Of a DNA stretch of 64,000 bases, positions 44,321 through 53,669 are shown piece by piece (the stretch's first letter is position 1; each line of letters starts with the position of its first letter). Under the pieces are notes generated by a model that was not told the origin of the DNA, did not search any database, and saw only the letters and a list, made by a program, of their open reading frames with translations. Source of the stretch: CAYNJF01 sp964351745 (lineage in GTDB: Bacteria > Pseudomonadota > Gammaproteobacteria > Berkiellales > Berkiellaceae); contig CAYGPI010000003.1 of assembly GCA_964351745.1 (NCBI GenBank), positions 1-64,000 on the forward strand. Reading direction: 5' to 3'. The position numbers and the translations under genes are program-made.

Positions 44321-45063
44321 TGTCAAAATCAGTGGCTTCCAGCATAATAGACAAGCCAAGCGAAAGTCAAAATCCTCAAATTTTTGAGGATTTGACCTTA
44401 GGACTACCTATTGAGCTTGAGTTAAATTTCCCAGGGTATTTTAAGATTTCATCACAAAAAGATTCTGAGATTGAAAAATATAGATCCATTAAATGGGGAC
44501 TATTAAATAGCGCAGGTGCTTCATCGCTATCTCAGACAGTTTTAGTGATGAGCTCTCGAGCAAAAGAGGGTAAATCAGCTATTGTTTTTAATACTGCTTT
44601 ATCTATGAGCCAAGAGCTTGATTGGCATAGCATTATTGTTGATACAGATGATACGGAAAACTCATTAACCTGTAAGCTTGGTTTACAACAAAAAGTTGGG
44701 CTAACGGATTATTTGTTGGGGCACGCCAGTTTATCTGATGTGCTTTATAAAACAACGCAGCCTAAATGTATGATTGTACCAGCGGGAAAAAGAAATTTAA
44801 GTCGCTCTGAATTATTAGCTAGTAAAAGCATGAAGAACTTTATGGATGAGATAAAGTCAGTTCAAAAGCATTCTTACATTTTTATTGATTCTAAAAACAT
44901 AAGCCAATTTGCAGATTGCAAAGTACTAGCGCCAATCGTTGATAAGATCCTCATTGTGATCGAGTCAGGGAGGACGCCTCGTTTTGAACTGAACACGATG
45001 GTGAATCAGTTACCTAAAGATAAGCTATCTGGGGTTGTTTTAAGTCAGGATTTGTGGGCTTAA
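44320..45063 (+). CDS. Tyrosine autokinase homologue of the XrtA system
   Basis: A 247-residue CpsD/CapB-like protein (TIGR03018 type). Walker A is VMSSRAKEGKSAIVFNT, where the usual Gly before EGKS is Lys; Walker A' is IIVDTDD. The C-terminal Tyr cluster typical of BY-kinases is missing. So it is either a divergent kinase or a regulatory ATP-binding partner of the chain-length protein, with which it overlaps by one base. AGGAG lies upstream of the ATG. Confidence 0.8.
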   Translation: MSKSVASSIIDKPSESQNPQIFEDLTLGLPIELELNFPGYFKISSQKDSEIEKYRSIKWGLLNSAGASSLSQTVLVMSSRAKEGKSAIVFNTALSMSQELDWHSIIVDTDDTENSLTCKLGLQQKVGLTDYLLGHASLSDVLYKTTQPKCMIVPAGKRNLSRSELLASKSMKNFMDEIKSVQKHSYIFIDSKNISQFADCKVLAPIVDKILIVIESGRTPRFELNTMVNQLPKDKLSGVVLSQDLWA

Positions 45064-45071
45064 GCGTTTCA

Positions 45072-46445
45072 ATGAAAACCATAAAAGTTGTCTGTTTTAG
45101 TATCCTTTGTGTAAGTTGTCCCTTACAAGCAAAATGGCAGTTATCTCCAGAAATATCAATCCAACAGTTTTATTCAAGTAATATTGAGCTTAATAGTGGC
45201 CTTGATCGTCAATCTGAGTGGGTGACAGAGGTCGCACCGAGCTTAACGGTTGAGAATGCCCATTCTAAAAACCCACTACTTGCTTATTATAGAGCACAAG
45301 CCCTGTATTATATGAATGATAGCCGTAGTGATAAAATTTATCACCAAGGTTTGTTCAAGGCAAGCAAGCAGTATTGGGGGGATAGACTTACATTCTCAGT
45401 GACAGGTGATCATGCCCAGACTGTTTTATTTCCTGCTAGCGAACTAACGGTTGATAACATTCGGGGATCTAACACAACTAATGTGAGTCGAGTGATTGTT
45501 GGGCCATCATTCAATCACAAGCTTGGGTCAAATTTTCGAACTGATTACAGATATCAATTTGGGCAAATTATTTATCACCAAGATGTTCCAAATGCAATGA
45601 CTCATGATTTGGATTTTAATTTGGGATCTACTTCGACAAATCATTGGACCATGAATGCCTATGGGCATTGGGACACCACAAGGCAAGATGCTATCAATAT
45701 CGCTGAAAGCTTTGATAGTTTAGTGAGTATTGGCTATTTTTTAACGAGCCGTTTAAGACCTTTTGCTGCTTGGGGGTATGAAAACCATCAAAATCAACCG
45801 AACCTTTCAGATTTAGATGGCCCAAGGTGGCATGTTGGCGTAGCTTATCAACCCCTTCGGCGATTATCACTTAGTGGGTATATAGGGCAAAGAGCCTTTG
45901 GAGATACCTTTGATTTTAGCGCGACTTGGCAAAAAAAATATTCTAGTTTGACAGCCTCTTATCATGAGGAGGTCACAAATTTTTTCCGCACTCAATTGTC
46001 TGCACTGCCAACGATAACGGTGAATGATTTAGGGCTCGTTAGCATTCAGTTCCAACCTCAAGTGCGCAATGATGTTTTCATAAGAAAAGTCGCAAGTCTA
46101 AATTGGCAGTCAAAAACTACGAAGTTCGCTTCATCAATCACCCCATATTTAGAGAGAAGAGAGGTTGATACTGCTAATTCGCGAGAAGAGGGAGCAGGTC
46201 TAAACGTAGAATTATCGTGGCTTAAAAGTCAAAAACTACAAATGGCTCTGATAGGAGGTTATGCCTATCAACAGCTTGTTAATCAGCAACATGATAAGCG
46301 GTTACAGGTGGGGATTCGAGTTGAGCATCAATTATCTCGTAAAACTGATATCACCTACGGTTATCGTTATTTTGAACTTCGAAGAACGTCGCAAAATACA
46401 ATTTTTGAAAATAATGTTAATTTTGCAGTTCACTTTAAGTCCTAA
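45072..46445 (+). CDS. Outer-membrane beta-barrel of the XrtA locus
   Basis: A 457-residue protein with signal peptide MKTIKVVCFSILCVSCPLQA and then alternating-hydrophobic strands rich in aromatic ends (YRYQFGQII, WGYENHQNQ) ending in FAVHFKS, as in the TIGR03016 family linked to XrtA systems. Expected outer-membrane barrel acting in polymer or PEP-CTERM protein export. The ATG at 45072 gives the signal peptide; an upstream GTG at 45054 is in frame. Last gene before the inserted protease gene. Confidence 0.85.
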   Translation: MKTIKVVCFSILCVSCPLQAKWQLSPEISIQQFYSSNIELNSGLDRQSEWVTEVAPSLTVENAHSKNPLLAYYRAQALYYMNDSRSDKIYHQGLFKASKQYWGDRLTFSVTGDHAQTVLFPASELTVDNIRGSNTTNVSRVIVGPSFNHKLGSNFRTDYRYQFGQIIYHQDVPNAMTHDLDFNLGSTSTNHWTMNAYGHWDTTRQDAINIAESFDSLVSIGYFLTSRLRPFAAWGYENHQNQPNLSDLDGPRWHVGVAYQPLRRLSLSGYIGQRAFGDTFDFSATWQKKYSSLTASYHEEVTNFFRTQLSALPTITVNDLGLVSIQFQPQVRNDVFIRKVASLNWQSKTTKFASSITPYLERREVDTANSREEGAGLNVELSWLKSQKLQMALIGGYAYQQLVNQQHDKRLQVGIRVEHQLSRKTDITYGYRYFELRRTSQNTIFENNVNFAVHFKS

Positions 46446-46467
46446 GTCTACAAGTCATTGAAATCTT

Positions 46468-46490
46468 TGGCGCGCTTATCTGTTGCGCCA
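46468..46490 (+). terminator. Weak hairpin after the beta-barrel gene
   Basis: TGGCGC (46468-46473) and GCGCCA (46485-46490) with an 11-nt loop, followed by T-rich sequence. It may end the upstream operon part. Confidence 0.35.
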
Positions 46491-46520
46491 TACCTATTGT
46501 CTTTTATACAGCCATAGAGC

Positions 46521-47735
46521 TTGCACTATGAGTTAGTTGATGTAATATATACCATCTCCTTCTTTTGTTTACCGACTTGGTTAATTATCGTGATTGAATT
46601 TCTACAAAGCTTATTAGGCCCTAAGGCATGCCAAGCAGGCGATTTTGTCTGCCATTATACGGGTGGCACCTCAGCGCTTAGTGATTTCTTACCAAGCGTG
46701 GTCATAAGCGGTTTGAATACTGTCGCTGAAGCCAATCATGCCACTTTAGCGCTTGGAGGCACAGCAGCTTTGATTGGCACGGGATTGACATTACGGTATT
46801 CAAGAAAGCGTACTCACGCAGAGGCTTCTTCATCTGATGATAATCACGTAGATATTTATGCTTACCAAGATCAAGTTGTTCTTGGTAAATTGATGAAATT
46901 TCACGAGCTAGTTTATTTGAGTGATTTTGGTGCTGAGCAGGAGTTAGGGCAATTTACAGGCAATTTGGTTTTGTTATGTCAAGATGGTGGGCATTTCCAA
47001 GCACTTGACTATGCCGTTGTAGATAGGAATCGCGATGCTCAGCCTCTTTCACTTTCGTTAGAAGATTGGCTTGATAATATCTTAGCATTTTATCTTTTAA
47101 GTAACACAGATTTGCCCGCAACATTACGTTGTTTTATGCCAATAAACCATCTAGGATCTCATTGGACAGCTTTAAATGTAAATATTGATCTCGGTGCCAA
47201 TGGGCATCGCTTTTTTGAAGATATGAAATTAGCGTACTTAGACAGCGAAGCTTTTATTGGTTATTCTACGGATTGCCAGTATATTGATCTAAATCGCGTT
47301 AAAAATTTTATTCAAGTGTACTTATATGAAAACACGAGGAATAATCAGTTCCCTTTTGGTAACATAACTTTGGTACACTCTGATTCAGTTAATGGTGAGG
47401 GGTTTCATCAAGCAGCTCAGGCGCAGTTGGTTAATTTTCAGCAAAGATACCAACAAGCTGAGTTTTATACGGAGACCTCTATTGGACAACTTGGAAATAC
47501 TTGCGCAGAATTTACAGTTCTTAATGGAGTTTCAAGAGGCCTGTATCAAGCCTACGCTGTCGAAGGAGATTCTCAAGCTTTAAGGCAATTAAGTTGTGAT
47601 ATTAACGCTCAATATGATGATGAAGATATGGACGTTACCTTAGAAGCTTCGCCAGATATCGTGACCAACCTTAGAATAGCCTACCCCTTTGTTCGTCAAA
47701 TAAGACCTGCGTTGCGCCGCGGGGTGGTAGGTTAA
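46521..47735 (+). CDS. Membrane-anchored Ulp1-like (clan CE) cysteine protease, candidate effector
   Basis: A 404-residue protein from a TTG at 46521; a GTG at 46590 is an alternative start. Two hydrophobic segments (about 8-33 and 74-91) precede the catalytic region. Residues suggest a clan CE active site in Ulp1 order: His214-Trp215 (INHLGSHWTAL), Asp241 (AYLDSEAF), Gln323 (SIGQLGN) and Cys328 (NTCAEFTV). Chlamydial ChlaDub proteins share the plan of N-terminal membrane segment plus CE protease. Expected activity: deubiquitinase, deSUMOylase/deneddylase or acetyltransferase on host proteins. It sits where an XrtA-associated ATPase gene is usual, with gaps of 75 and 129 bp, as if inserted. 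Function inferred from motifs only. Confidence 0.65.
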   Translation: MHYELVDVIYTISFFCLPTWLIIVIEFLQSLLGPKACQAGDFVCHYTGGTSALSDFLPSVVISGLNTVAEANHATLALGGTAALIGTGLTLRYSRKRTHAEASSSDDNHVDIYAYQDQVVLGKLMKFHELVYLSDFGAEQELGQFTGNLVLLCQDGGHFQALDYAVVDRNRDAQPLSLSLEDWLDNILAFYLLSNTDLPATLRCFMPINHLGSHWTALNVNIDLGANGHRFFEDMKLAYLDSEAFIGYSTDCQYIDLNRVKNFIQVYLYENTRNNQFPFGNITLVHSDSVNGEGFHQAAQAQLVNFQQRYQQAEFYTETSIGQLGNTCAEFTVLNGVSRGLYQAYAVEGDSQALRQLSCDINAQYDDEDMDVTLEASPDIVTNLRIAYPFVRQIRPALRRGVVG

Positions 47736-47864
47736 ATCCAGACTAAGTTAGATGATTTATTTCTGATTTAGTCGTGGCATTTTCTTGCAGTTTCAAAAGC
47801 TTATCCATGGCGTATTTAGTAGACATTCGTTAAAATGGGGTAAATAATCATAGAAAGGATCTCC

Positions 47865-49019
47865 ATGGTAACTCCCAAACTTATTTGTGTTGTTGGTGCG
47901 AGACCTAACTTTATCAAGATGGCGCCTATCATGCGAGCCATTGCAGAGGCAGATCAACACGTTCAACAGATTTTGGTGCATACTGGCCAGCACTATGATA
48001 AGAATCTTGCAGATACTTTCTTCCAAACTTTATCGATCAAAAAACCAAATTATGAGTTGCATGTTGGCTCAGGTACTCAAGCTTGGCAAACAGCTCAAGT
48101 CATGCTTCGTTTTGAAAAAGTCCTAGAGTTGGAAAAGCCTGCTGCAGTTTTAGTGGTTGGTGACGTCAACTCCACAGTGGCTTGTGCATTGGTGTGTAGC
48201 AAACTAAGTATTCCAGTGATTCATGTCGAAGCAGGTCTTCGATCTTTTGATAGAGTCATGCCAGAAGAGATTAATCGCTTAATAACCGATCAGCTTTCCT
48301 CTATGCTGTTTACAACTGAGGCAAGTGCCAAAACGAATCTGATGCAAGAAGGGATCCATGCACATAACATCCACTTTGTCGGAAATGTGATGATTGATAC
48401 TTTGTTGCGCTACAAGAGCAAGGCTCCAGATAGCCAGGCCACACTAAGCAAAACCATCGGTTGTAGCCCAGTGGAGTATGCGATCCTAACCTTACACAGA
48501 CCTAGTAATGTGGATGATCCAAACATTTTTTCCCGTATCATGAAAGCAATCATGGATATTAGCCAGGACATTCCAATTATTTTCCCGTGTCACCCTAGGA
48601 CAAAGGAAAAAATAAAAAATGCTCGTTTTGATATTAATTCTGCCTTAAATTTGCATATTATTGATCCGCTTGATTACATGCCTATGCTAAGTTTGTTGAA
48701 AGATGCAACGCTTGTGTTAACAGACTCTGGAGGATTGCAAGAAGAAACAACCGCGCTTGGTGTGCCATGTTTGACATTAAGATACAACACTGAGCGACCT
48801 GTGACGATGACTCACGGTACGAATCAAGTCATAGGGACTGAGACAGCTGCCATTAAACAAAAGGTCAAAGCTATTTTATCTCATGATCACGTGTTTTCTT
48901 CGAGCATGCCACCTCTTTGGGATGGTAAAGCAGCCAATAGAATTGCACAAATCCTAATTCCTTGGCTGTATCAATTAGAGCAATATCCTCTGGATGAAAT
49001 TTTAGAAGAAGTTGTTTAG
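47865..49019 (+). CDS. wecB: UDP-N-acetylglucosamine 2-epimerase
   Basis: A 384-residue non-hydrolysing epimerase converting UDP-GlcNAc to UDP-ManNAc. Hallmarks: VVGARPNFIKMAPIMRA at the start, VLVVGDVNSTVA, HVEAGLRSFDRVMPEEINR and LTDSGGLQEETTALGVPCLTLR. AAAGGATCTCC precedes the ATG. It supplies a ManNAc-type precursor for the polymer; wecB is a regular member of XrtA loci. Confidence 0.93.
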   Translation: MVTPKLICVVGARPNFIKMAPIMRAIAEADQHVQQILVHTGQHYDKNLADTFFQTLSIKKPNYELHVGSGTQAWQTAQVMLRFEKVLELEKPAAVLVVGDVNSTVACALVCSKLSIPVIHVEAGLRSFDRVMPEEINRLITDQLSSMLFTTEASAKTNLMQEGIHAHNIHFVGNVMIDTLLRYKSKAPDSQATLSKTIGCSPVEYAILTLHRPSNVDDPNIFSRIMKAIMDISQDIPIIFPCHPRTKEKIKNARFDINSALNLHIIDPLDYMPMLSLLKDATLVLTDSGGLQEETTALGVPCLTLRYNTERPVTMTHGTNQVIGTETAAIKQKVKAILSHDHVFSSSMPPLWDGKAANRIAQILIPWLYQLEQYPLDEILEEVV

Positions 49020-49020
49020 G

Positions 49021-49911
49021 ATGAGTCATATCAAACATGCCATGACAGTCGATGTTGAGGATTATTTTCAGGTAAGCGCCTTTGAATCAATCGTGTCAAG
49101 AAATAAGTGGTCTACCTATCCATTTCGTGTTCAAGCGAATACAGAAAAAATACTTGGCATGTTTTCTGAACACAATATCAAAGCTACCTTTTTTGTTCTA
49201 GGATGGGTTGCAAAGCGTTGCCCGCGTCTTATTCAGGAAATTCATGCGCTAGGTCATGAAGTCGCATGTCACAGTTATTCGCATCAGCGTATTGACACCA
49301 TGACTCAAGAAGCATTTAGGCAAGACAGTATTAAGTCCAAGAAGTTATTGGAAGATATTATTTCACATCCTGTATTAGGATATCGTGCGCCAACGTATTC
49401 GATCAATCCTAGGACACCATGGGCGCACTCTATTTTAGAAGAGTTAGGTTTTATCTATTCTTCAAGCGTTTATCCCATTCACCACGATCTATATGGTTGG
49501 CCCATGGCTCCTAGATTTGCTTACACAGCAACGCCAGGTGGGTTGATTGAGATCCCTATCACAACCTATCGAGCTCATGTTAATTTGCCATGTGGTGGGG
49601 GAGGGTATTTTAGGCTGTTTCCATACATACTCTCTAAATATATGTTAAAGAAAGTGGAGTCACAAGAAGGGAAATCATGTGTTTTCTATTTTCACCCCTG
49701 GGAAATTGATTTTGAGCAGCCAAGACAACAAGCCATCCCTTTTAAAGCTAGATTTCGGCATTATCTAAATTTGAAAAAAATGCAGCCAAGAGTTGAGCAA
49801 TTATTAAAGGATTTTAATTGGGATACCATTTATGACATATTCATTAAAAGCGCACAAAGCCAAAGAAGAACCTCAACCAAGCGGTTTGACACAAATCAAA
49901 AGGTTGGCTGA
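49021..49911 (+). CDS. XrtA-associated polysaccharide deacetylase
   Basis: A 296-residue NodB-like deacetylase of the PEP-CTERM type (TIGR03006, DUF3473). Motifs: MTVDVEDYFQVSAFE with the catalytic Asp, ATFFVLGWV, HEVACHSYSHQ (metal His), YRAPTYSI and FYFHPWEID. Removes acetyl groups from the polymer, in the periplasm or cytosol. The ATG at 49021 directly follows the wecB stop; an in-frame TTG at 49012 is unlikely. Confidence 0.92.
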   Translation: MSHIKHAMTVDVEDYFQVSAFESIVSRNKWSTYPFRVQANTEKILGMFSEHNIKATFFVLGWVAKRCPRLIQEIHALGHEVACHSYSHQRIDTMTQEAFRQDSIKSKKLLEDIISHPVLGYRAPTYSINPRTPWAHSILEELGFIYSSSVYPIHHDLYGWPMAPRFAYTATPGGLIEIPITTYRAHVNLPCGGGGYFRLFPYILSKYMLKKVESQEGKSCVFYFHPWEIDFEQPRQQAIPFKARFRHYLNLKKMQPRVEQLLKDFNWDTIYDIFIKSAQSQRRTSTKRFDTNQKVG

Positions 49912-50911
49912 TGGCCATCATGCCCTTTGGGATACGTATGTTCAATCTCATCCATTAGGCACTTTTTTCCATTTAAGCTCATGGAAAACACTCTATGAAA
50001 CTTATTTCAATTTAGAGACTTATTACGTATATACGTATCAAGATGGCGTTGTGACAGGCGTGTTGCCACTGGCTAGAGTAAAAAGTAAGCTGTTTTCTGA
50101 TGCTTTAATCTCGACCCCTTTTTGTGTCTATGGTGGCGCTTTAACGTATGATCAGGCTGATACAAGGTTACTTATTGATGAAGCTAAAAGAATAGCTCAT
50201 CAACTAGGCGTCGATTATTTGGAGCTTCGCCAATCCTTTGACGATATCCTAGAGGGGCACGATCAGTCACTGTATGTCACTTTTAAAAAGCAGCTTTATC
50301 CAAATCTAGATGATAATCTAAAAGCTATCCCTAGAAAACAGCGTGCTGTGGTTCGTAAAGCCATCAAAAAAGATTTAAGCTACCAAATAGACACAAACGT
50401 TGATAATTTCTATAGGCTATACAGTCAATCTTTAAGAAACCTCGGCACACCAGTTTTAGCGAAGTCCTACTATCAAGCCCTCTTAGAGACTTGGGGAGAC
50501 AAGGTTGACATTCTTACGGTAACACAACATGGTGAGCCTATTGCTTCAACTTTAAGTTTTTACTATCAAAATCAGGTTATGCCTTACTATGGTGGTGGAG
50601 CCTTGAGAGCAAAACAGTTAGGGGCTAATGATTTTATGTATTGGTCTTTGATGGCTCATGCGTTATCAAAAGGGTGTCAAGTTTTTGATTTTGGACGAAG
50701 TAAGCGTGAGTCAGGATCGTATCGCTTTAAAACACACTGGGGGTTTGAAGCTTCTCCTTTGCACTATCGCTATCTTCCAATTAAAGAGCAAGAAAAACCC
50801 AATATTTCTCCAACGAATCATAAGTATCAATGGATAATACAAACATGGAAGCATCTTCCTCTCAGTGTTGCTAACACGATTGGCCCATGGGTTGCGAGGA
50901 AAATTGGATGA
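49832..50911 (+). CDS. FemAB-like XrtA-associated protein
   Basis: A 359-residue GNAT-fold FemAB/Fem-X family protein (TIGR03019) with HPLGTFFHLSSWKTLYE, then VYGGALTY, RKQRAVVRKAIKK and YYGGGALRAKQLGANDFMYW, ending FDFGRSKRESGSYRFKTHWGFEA. Probably aminoacyl- or acyl-transfer to the polymer or lipid intermediate. The ATG at 49832 overlaps the deacetylase by 80 bp, unusually much; a TTG at about 49886 could be the true start. Confidence 0.88.
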   Translation: MTYSLKAHKAKEEPQPSGLTQIKRLADGHHALWDTYVQSHPLGTFFHLSSWKTLYETYFNLETYYVYTYQDGVVTGVLPLARVKSKLFSDALISTPFCVYGGALTYDQADTRLLIDEAKRIAHQLGVDYLELRQSFDDILEGHDQSLYVTFKKQLYPNLDDNLKAIPRKQRAVVRKAIKKDLSYQIDTNVDNFYRLYSQSLRNLGTPVLAKSYYQALLETWGDKVDILTVTQHGEPIASTLSFYYQNQVMPYYGGGALRAKQLGANDFMYWSLMAHALSKGCQVFDFGRSKRESGSYRFKTHWGFEASPLHYRYLPIKEQEKPNISPTNHKYQWIIQTWKHLPLSVANTIGPWVARKIG

Positions 50912-52125
50912 GCGGCGTTTTATTCTTATGTCATCGTTTTCCATTCCCTCCGAATAAAGGGGATAAAATTCGGAGCTACCATATTCTTAAAAGCATTGCT
51001 AAGAATCATGATGTCTACCTTGGTACGCTGATAGATGATGTGCATGATTGGCAGCATGTTCCCATGATGAATCGTCTTGTAATAGATAGTTGTGTTGTCG
51101 AAAGGCGCCGAGTACGAAAACATTGGCCCGCCTGCATTAAGGCGTTACTACAAGGTGAGCCTTTATCGAATGCCTTGTTTTATTCAAAACAACTTCAAAT
51201 GTGGATTGATGGACTAATCAACACAGGTCAAATTAAGCAAATCTACATTTTCTCGTCAGCTATGGCTCAATACGTGAAAAACCTAAGATTGGACATCCCT
51301 ATCTTTACTGATTTTGTTGATGTAGATTCAGCTAAATGGGCACAGTACGCTCAAACCCAATGGGTGCCGCTTAAGTGGATATATCAGTTAGAATCCATGA
51401 GATTACGAGCTTATGAGAAAGAGGTTGCTCAATGTTCAAAAGCTTCCATTTTTGTTTCAGATCAAGAAGCTGATTTATTTAAAAAAATCACAATGAATCA
51501 TAAAAATCCAATTATTAGCATTCAAAATGGTGTGGATACAGATTTTTTTAATCCACATGCACAGTATTCGAACCCATTTCAAGGCACAGCCAAAAAAATT
51601 GTATTTACTGGATTGATGGATTATTGGCCCAACATTGATGCTGTCACTTGGTTTGCTAAGGAGATTTTTCCTAAAGTCAAAGCAAATTATAAGCATGTTG
51701 AATTTTACATTTGTGGCGCTAACCCTAGCGGTGCAGTTTTTAAATTGTCTCAAAGGGATATCTTTGTCACTGGTAGAGTACCTGATATTAGACCTTATTT
51801 GCATCATGCAGACATTGTTGTGGCTCCTTTGCGCATAGCACGAGGGATCCAGAATAAAGTTCTCGAAGCCATGAGCATGGGGAAAGTTATTATTGCAAGC
51901 CCAGCAGCCCTTGAAGGCATTGTAGACTCACACTTAGATTCACTATGGGAAGAGTCTAGTGCTGATGCATGGGTACGAAGAATCAGCAATCTATTGAAAG
52001 ACACTAGACCACAAACCTTGCGTTCTCATGAGTGGATTAAGCAACATTATTCATGGGATCATCATTTAAAAGCCATAGAAGACTTGTTTCAAGGATTAAC
52101 TATGAAAGATAAGCTAAAAGTATGA
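50908..52125 (+). CDS. XrtA-associated glycosyltransferase (Stp1 type)
   Basis: A 405-residue GT-B glycosyltransferase of the TIGR03087 type (sugar transferase of the PEP-CTERM/EpsH1 system). N-terminal domain starts LFLCHRFPFPPNKGDKIRSY; C-terminal group 1 domain has VFTGLMDYWPNIDAVTWF, VTGRVPDIRPYL and RIARGIQNKVLEAMSMG. ATG at 50908 with GAGGA upstream overlaps the previous stop (ATGA). Confidence 0.92.
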   Translation: MSGVLFLCHRFPFPPNKGDKIRSYHILKSIAKNHDVYLGTLIDDVHDWQHVPMMNRLVIDSCVVERRRVRKHWPACIKALLQGEPLSNALFYSKQLQMWIDGLINTGQIKQIYIFSSAMAQYVKNLRLDIPIFTDFVDVDSAKWAQYAQTQWVPLKWIYQLESMRLRAYEKEVAQCSKASIFVSDQEADLFKKITMNHKNPIISIQNGVDTDFFNPHAQYSNPFQGTAKKIVFTGLMDYWPNIDAVTWFAKEIFPKVKANYKHVEFYICGANPSGAVFKLSQRDIFVTGRVPDIRPYLHHADIVVAPLRIARGIQNKVLEAMSMGKVIIASPAALEGIVDSHLDSLWEESSADAWVRRISNLLKDTRPQTLRSHEWIKQHYSWDHHLKAIEDLFQGLTMKDKLKV

Positions 52126-53669
52126 TGGCTCTCAAAAGCGCAACAAACTTAAAGTGGCTGCCAAGATTAGATGGAGAGCTTCACCCAATTGCAAAACAAG
52201 GAGCTGTTTTTGTTTTTGGCTTAGTGGCTCTTTTTTGGTTATATGCTGCGACCTGGCTAGGTATGGCACAAAAATATGCAACATCTGGAACTTATGCACA
52301 TGGTTTTTTAATTTTACCATTATCTATTTGGATGATCTTTCAAAAGAAGGAAAGATTTTATGGGGTACCTATAAATTACCAAGTAGCAGCTTTGCCTGTA
52401 TTAGTCCTACTCTCTTTGGCTTGGTTGATGGCGGGACTTGCCTTTGTTGGGATTATCCAACAGCTATGTTTTGTTTTAATGTTGATTTGTCTATTTGTTT
52501 TCTGTTTTGGATACAAAATGGCACTTGCCTTTTGTTTTCCTCTGATTTACTTGCTATTTGCGATTCCTTTTGGAAATTTTTTAACACCGAGCCTCCAAGA
52601 TCTAACAGCAAGCTTTGCTATCAAGGCGCTTGAAATGACAGGGATCCCAGTCTTTTATGAAGGCTGGCAAATCACAACGTCATCAGGTGAGTTTGAAGTT
52701 GCCGAAGCTTGTAGTGGCATAAGATATTTAATTGCGACCTTGGCTTTAGGTGCTCTGTATGCCTATGTGACTTTTGAAAAGCTTTGGAAGCGAACAGTTT
52801 TTTGTGCAATTTGTATCATTGTACCACTTGTAGCTAATGGCATTAGGGCTTATTTTATTATTCTCATTGCTCATTATTCAAAGATGAAATATGCTGTTGG
52901 TGTTGATCATTTAATCTATGGCTGGCTCTTTTTCGGTTTTATTATATTTATTCTATTTAGTGTCGGCGCTTATTGGCGAGATCCTTTGCCAATCAAAAAG
53001 GCGAGCATGCCTATGATCTTAAACCATCAATCAACACAAAAACACGCCTGCATGGTCTTGTCTATGATCTTGTGTCTTGCTCTGATCCCAGGTACACAGC
53101 ATTTTGTAAGTGGCCATAATGTACTTCAATCTGAACAAGGATTAGACTGGCCTAGAGATACCAATTCGCAATGGATTGGACCTTTAGACAATGAGTCAGC
53201 ATGGAAGCCAAAGTTTAATGGTCCAAGCTATGAACAGAAACGTACGTATCAGTATGATCAAGAGCGTATTGAGGCCTTTGTAGCGCTCTATTACAATCAA
53301 ACACAAGATAATGAACTTATTTCAGAAAATAATCATTATTTTGATAAGAAATCTTGGATACTTCTTGGCAGTTCAATACAAAATATAGGCAAAGATAAAA
53401 GGAACAAAGTCGTTGAGCTGGATATTCAAAACTATTCAGGTAAACGTCTGGTATGGTATGTCTATGTGGTTGCTGGAGTGCCGACAACAAACCCAGTTTG
53501 GGGAAAAATACTAGAAGGATATAGCTTGGTTAAGTTTTCAAAAATGCCTGCAGGGGTAATTGCCTTAAGTTGTGAGTATGAGTATTTTCCAAGTACAGCT
53601 AGAGCAAGCTTAGAGAAATTTATTGATCAAATGGGTGATCAACTTCTTGATAGTATGTTTAGAACATGA
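52122..53669 (+). CDS. xrtA: Exosortase A with fused EpsI domain
   Basis: A 515-residue protein. The first ~290 residues form an eight-helix exosortase (EpsH) domain with the catalytic Cys in VAEACSGIRYLIATL near 200, Arg in NGIRAYFIIL and His in VGVDHLIYGWLFFG. The rest, after one membrane helix, is an EpsI-like domain (TIGR02914 type) outside the membrane. XrtA cleaves and anchors PEP-CTERM proteins and is coupled to exopolysaccharide export. ATGA overlaps join it to both neighbours. All three catalytic residues are present. Confidence 0.95.
   Translation: MMALKSATNLKWLPRLDGELHPIAKQGAVFVFGLVALFWLYAATWLGMAQKYATSGTYAHGFLILPLSIWMIFQKKERFYGVPINYQVAALPVLVLLSLAWLMAGLAFVGIIQQLCFVLMLICLFVFCFGYKMALAFCFPLIYLLFAIPFGNFLTPSLQDLTASFAIKALEMTGIPVFYEGWQITTSSGEFEVAEACSGIRYLIATLALGALYAYVTFEKLWKRTVFCAICIIVPLVANGIRAYFIILIAHYSKMKYAVGVDHLIYGWLFFGFIIFILFSVGAYWRDPLPIKKASMPMILNHQSTQKHACMVLSMILCLALIPGTQHFVSGHNVLQSEQGLDWPRDTNSQWIGPLDNESAWKPKFNGPSYEQKRTYQYDQERIEAFVALYYNQTQDNELISENNHYFDKKSWILLGSSIQNIGKDKRNKVVELDIQNYSGKRLVWYVYVVAGVPTTNPVWGKILEGYSLVKFSKMPAGVIALSCEYEYFPSTARASLEKFIDQMGDQLLDSMFRT

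Noticed and set aside
47775..47788. Sigma-54-like TGGCA...TTGC element before wecB
   Set aside because: The GG and GC dinucleotides are 9 bp apart instead of the required 10, so it does not fit a functional -24/-12 promoter.
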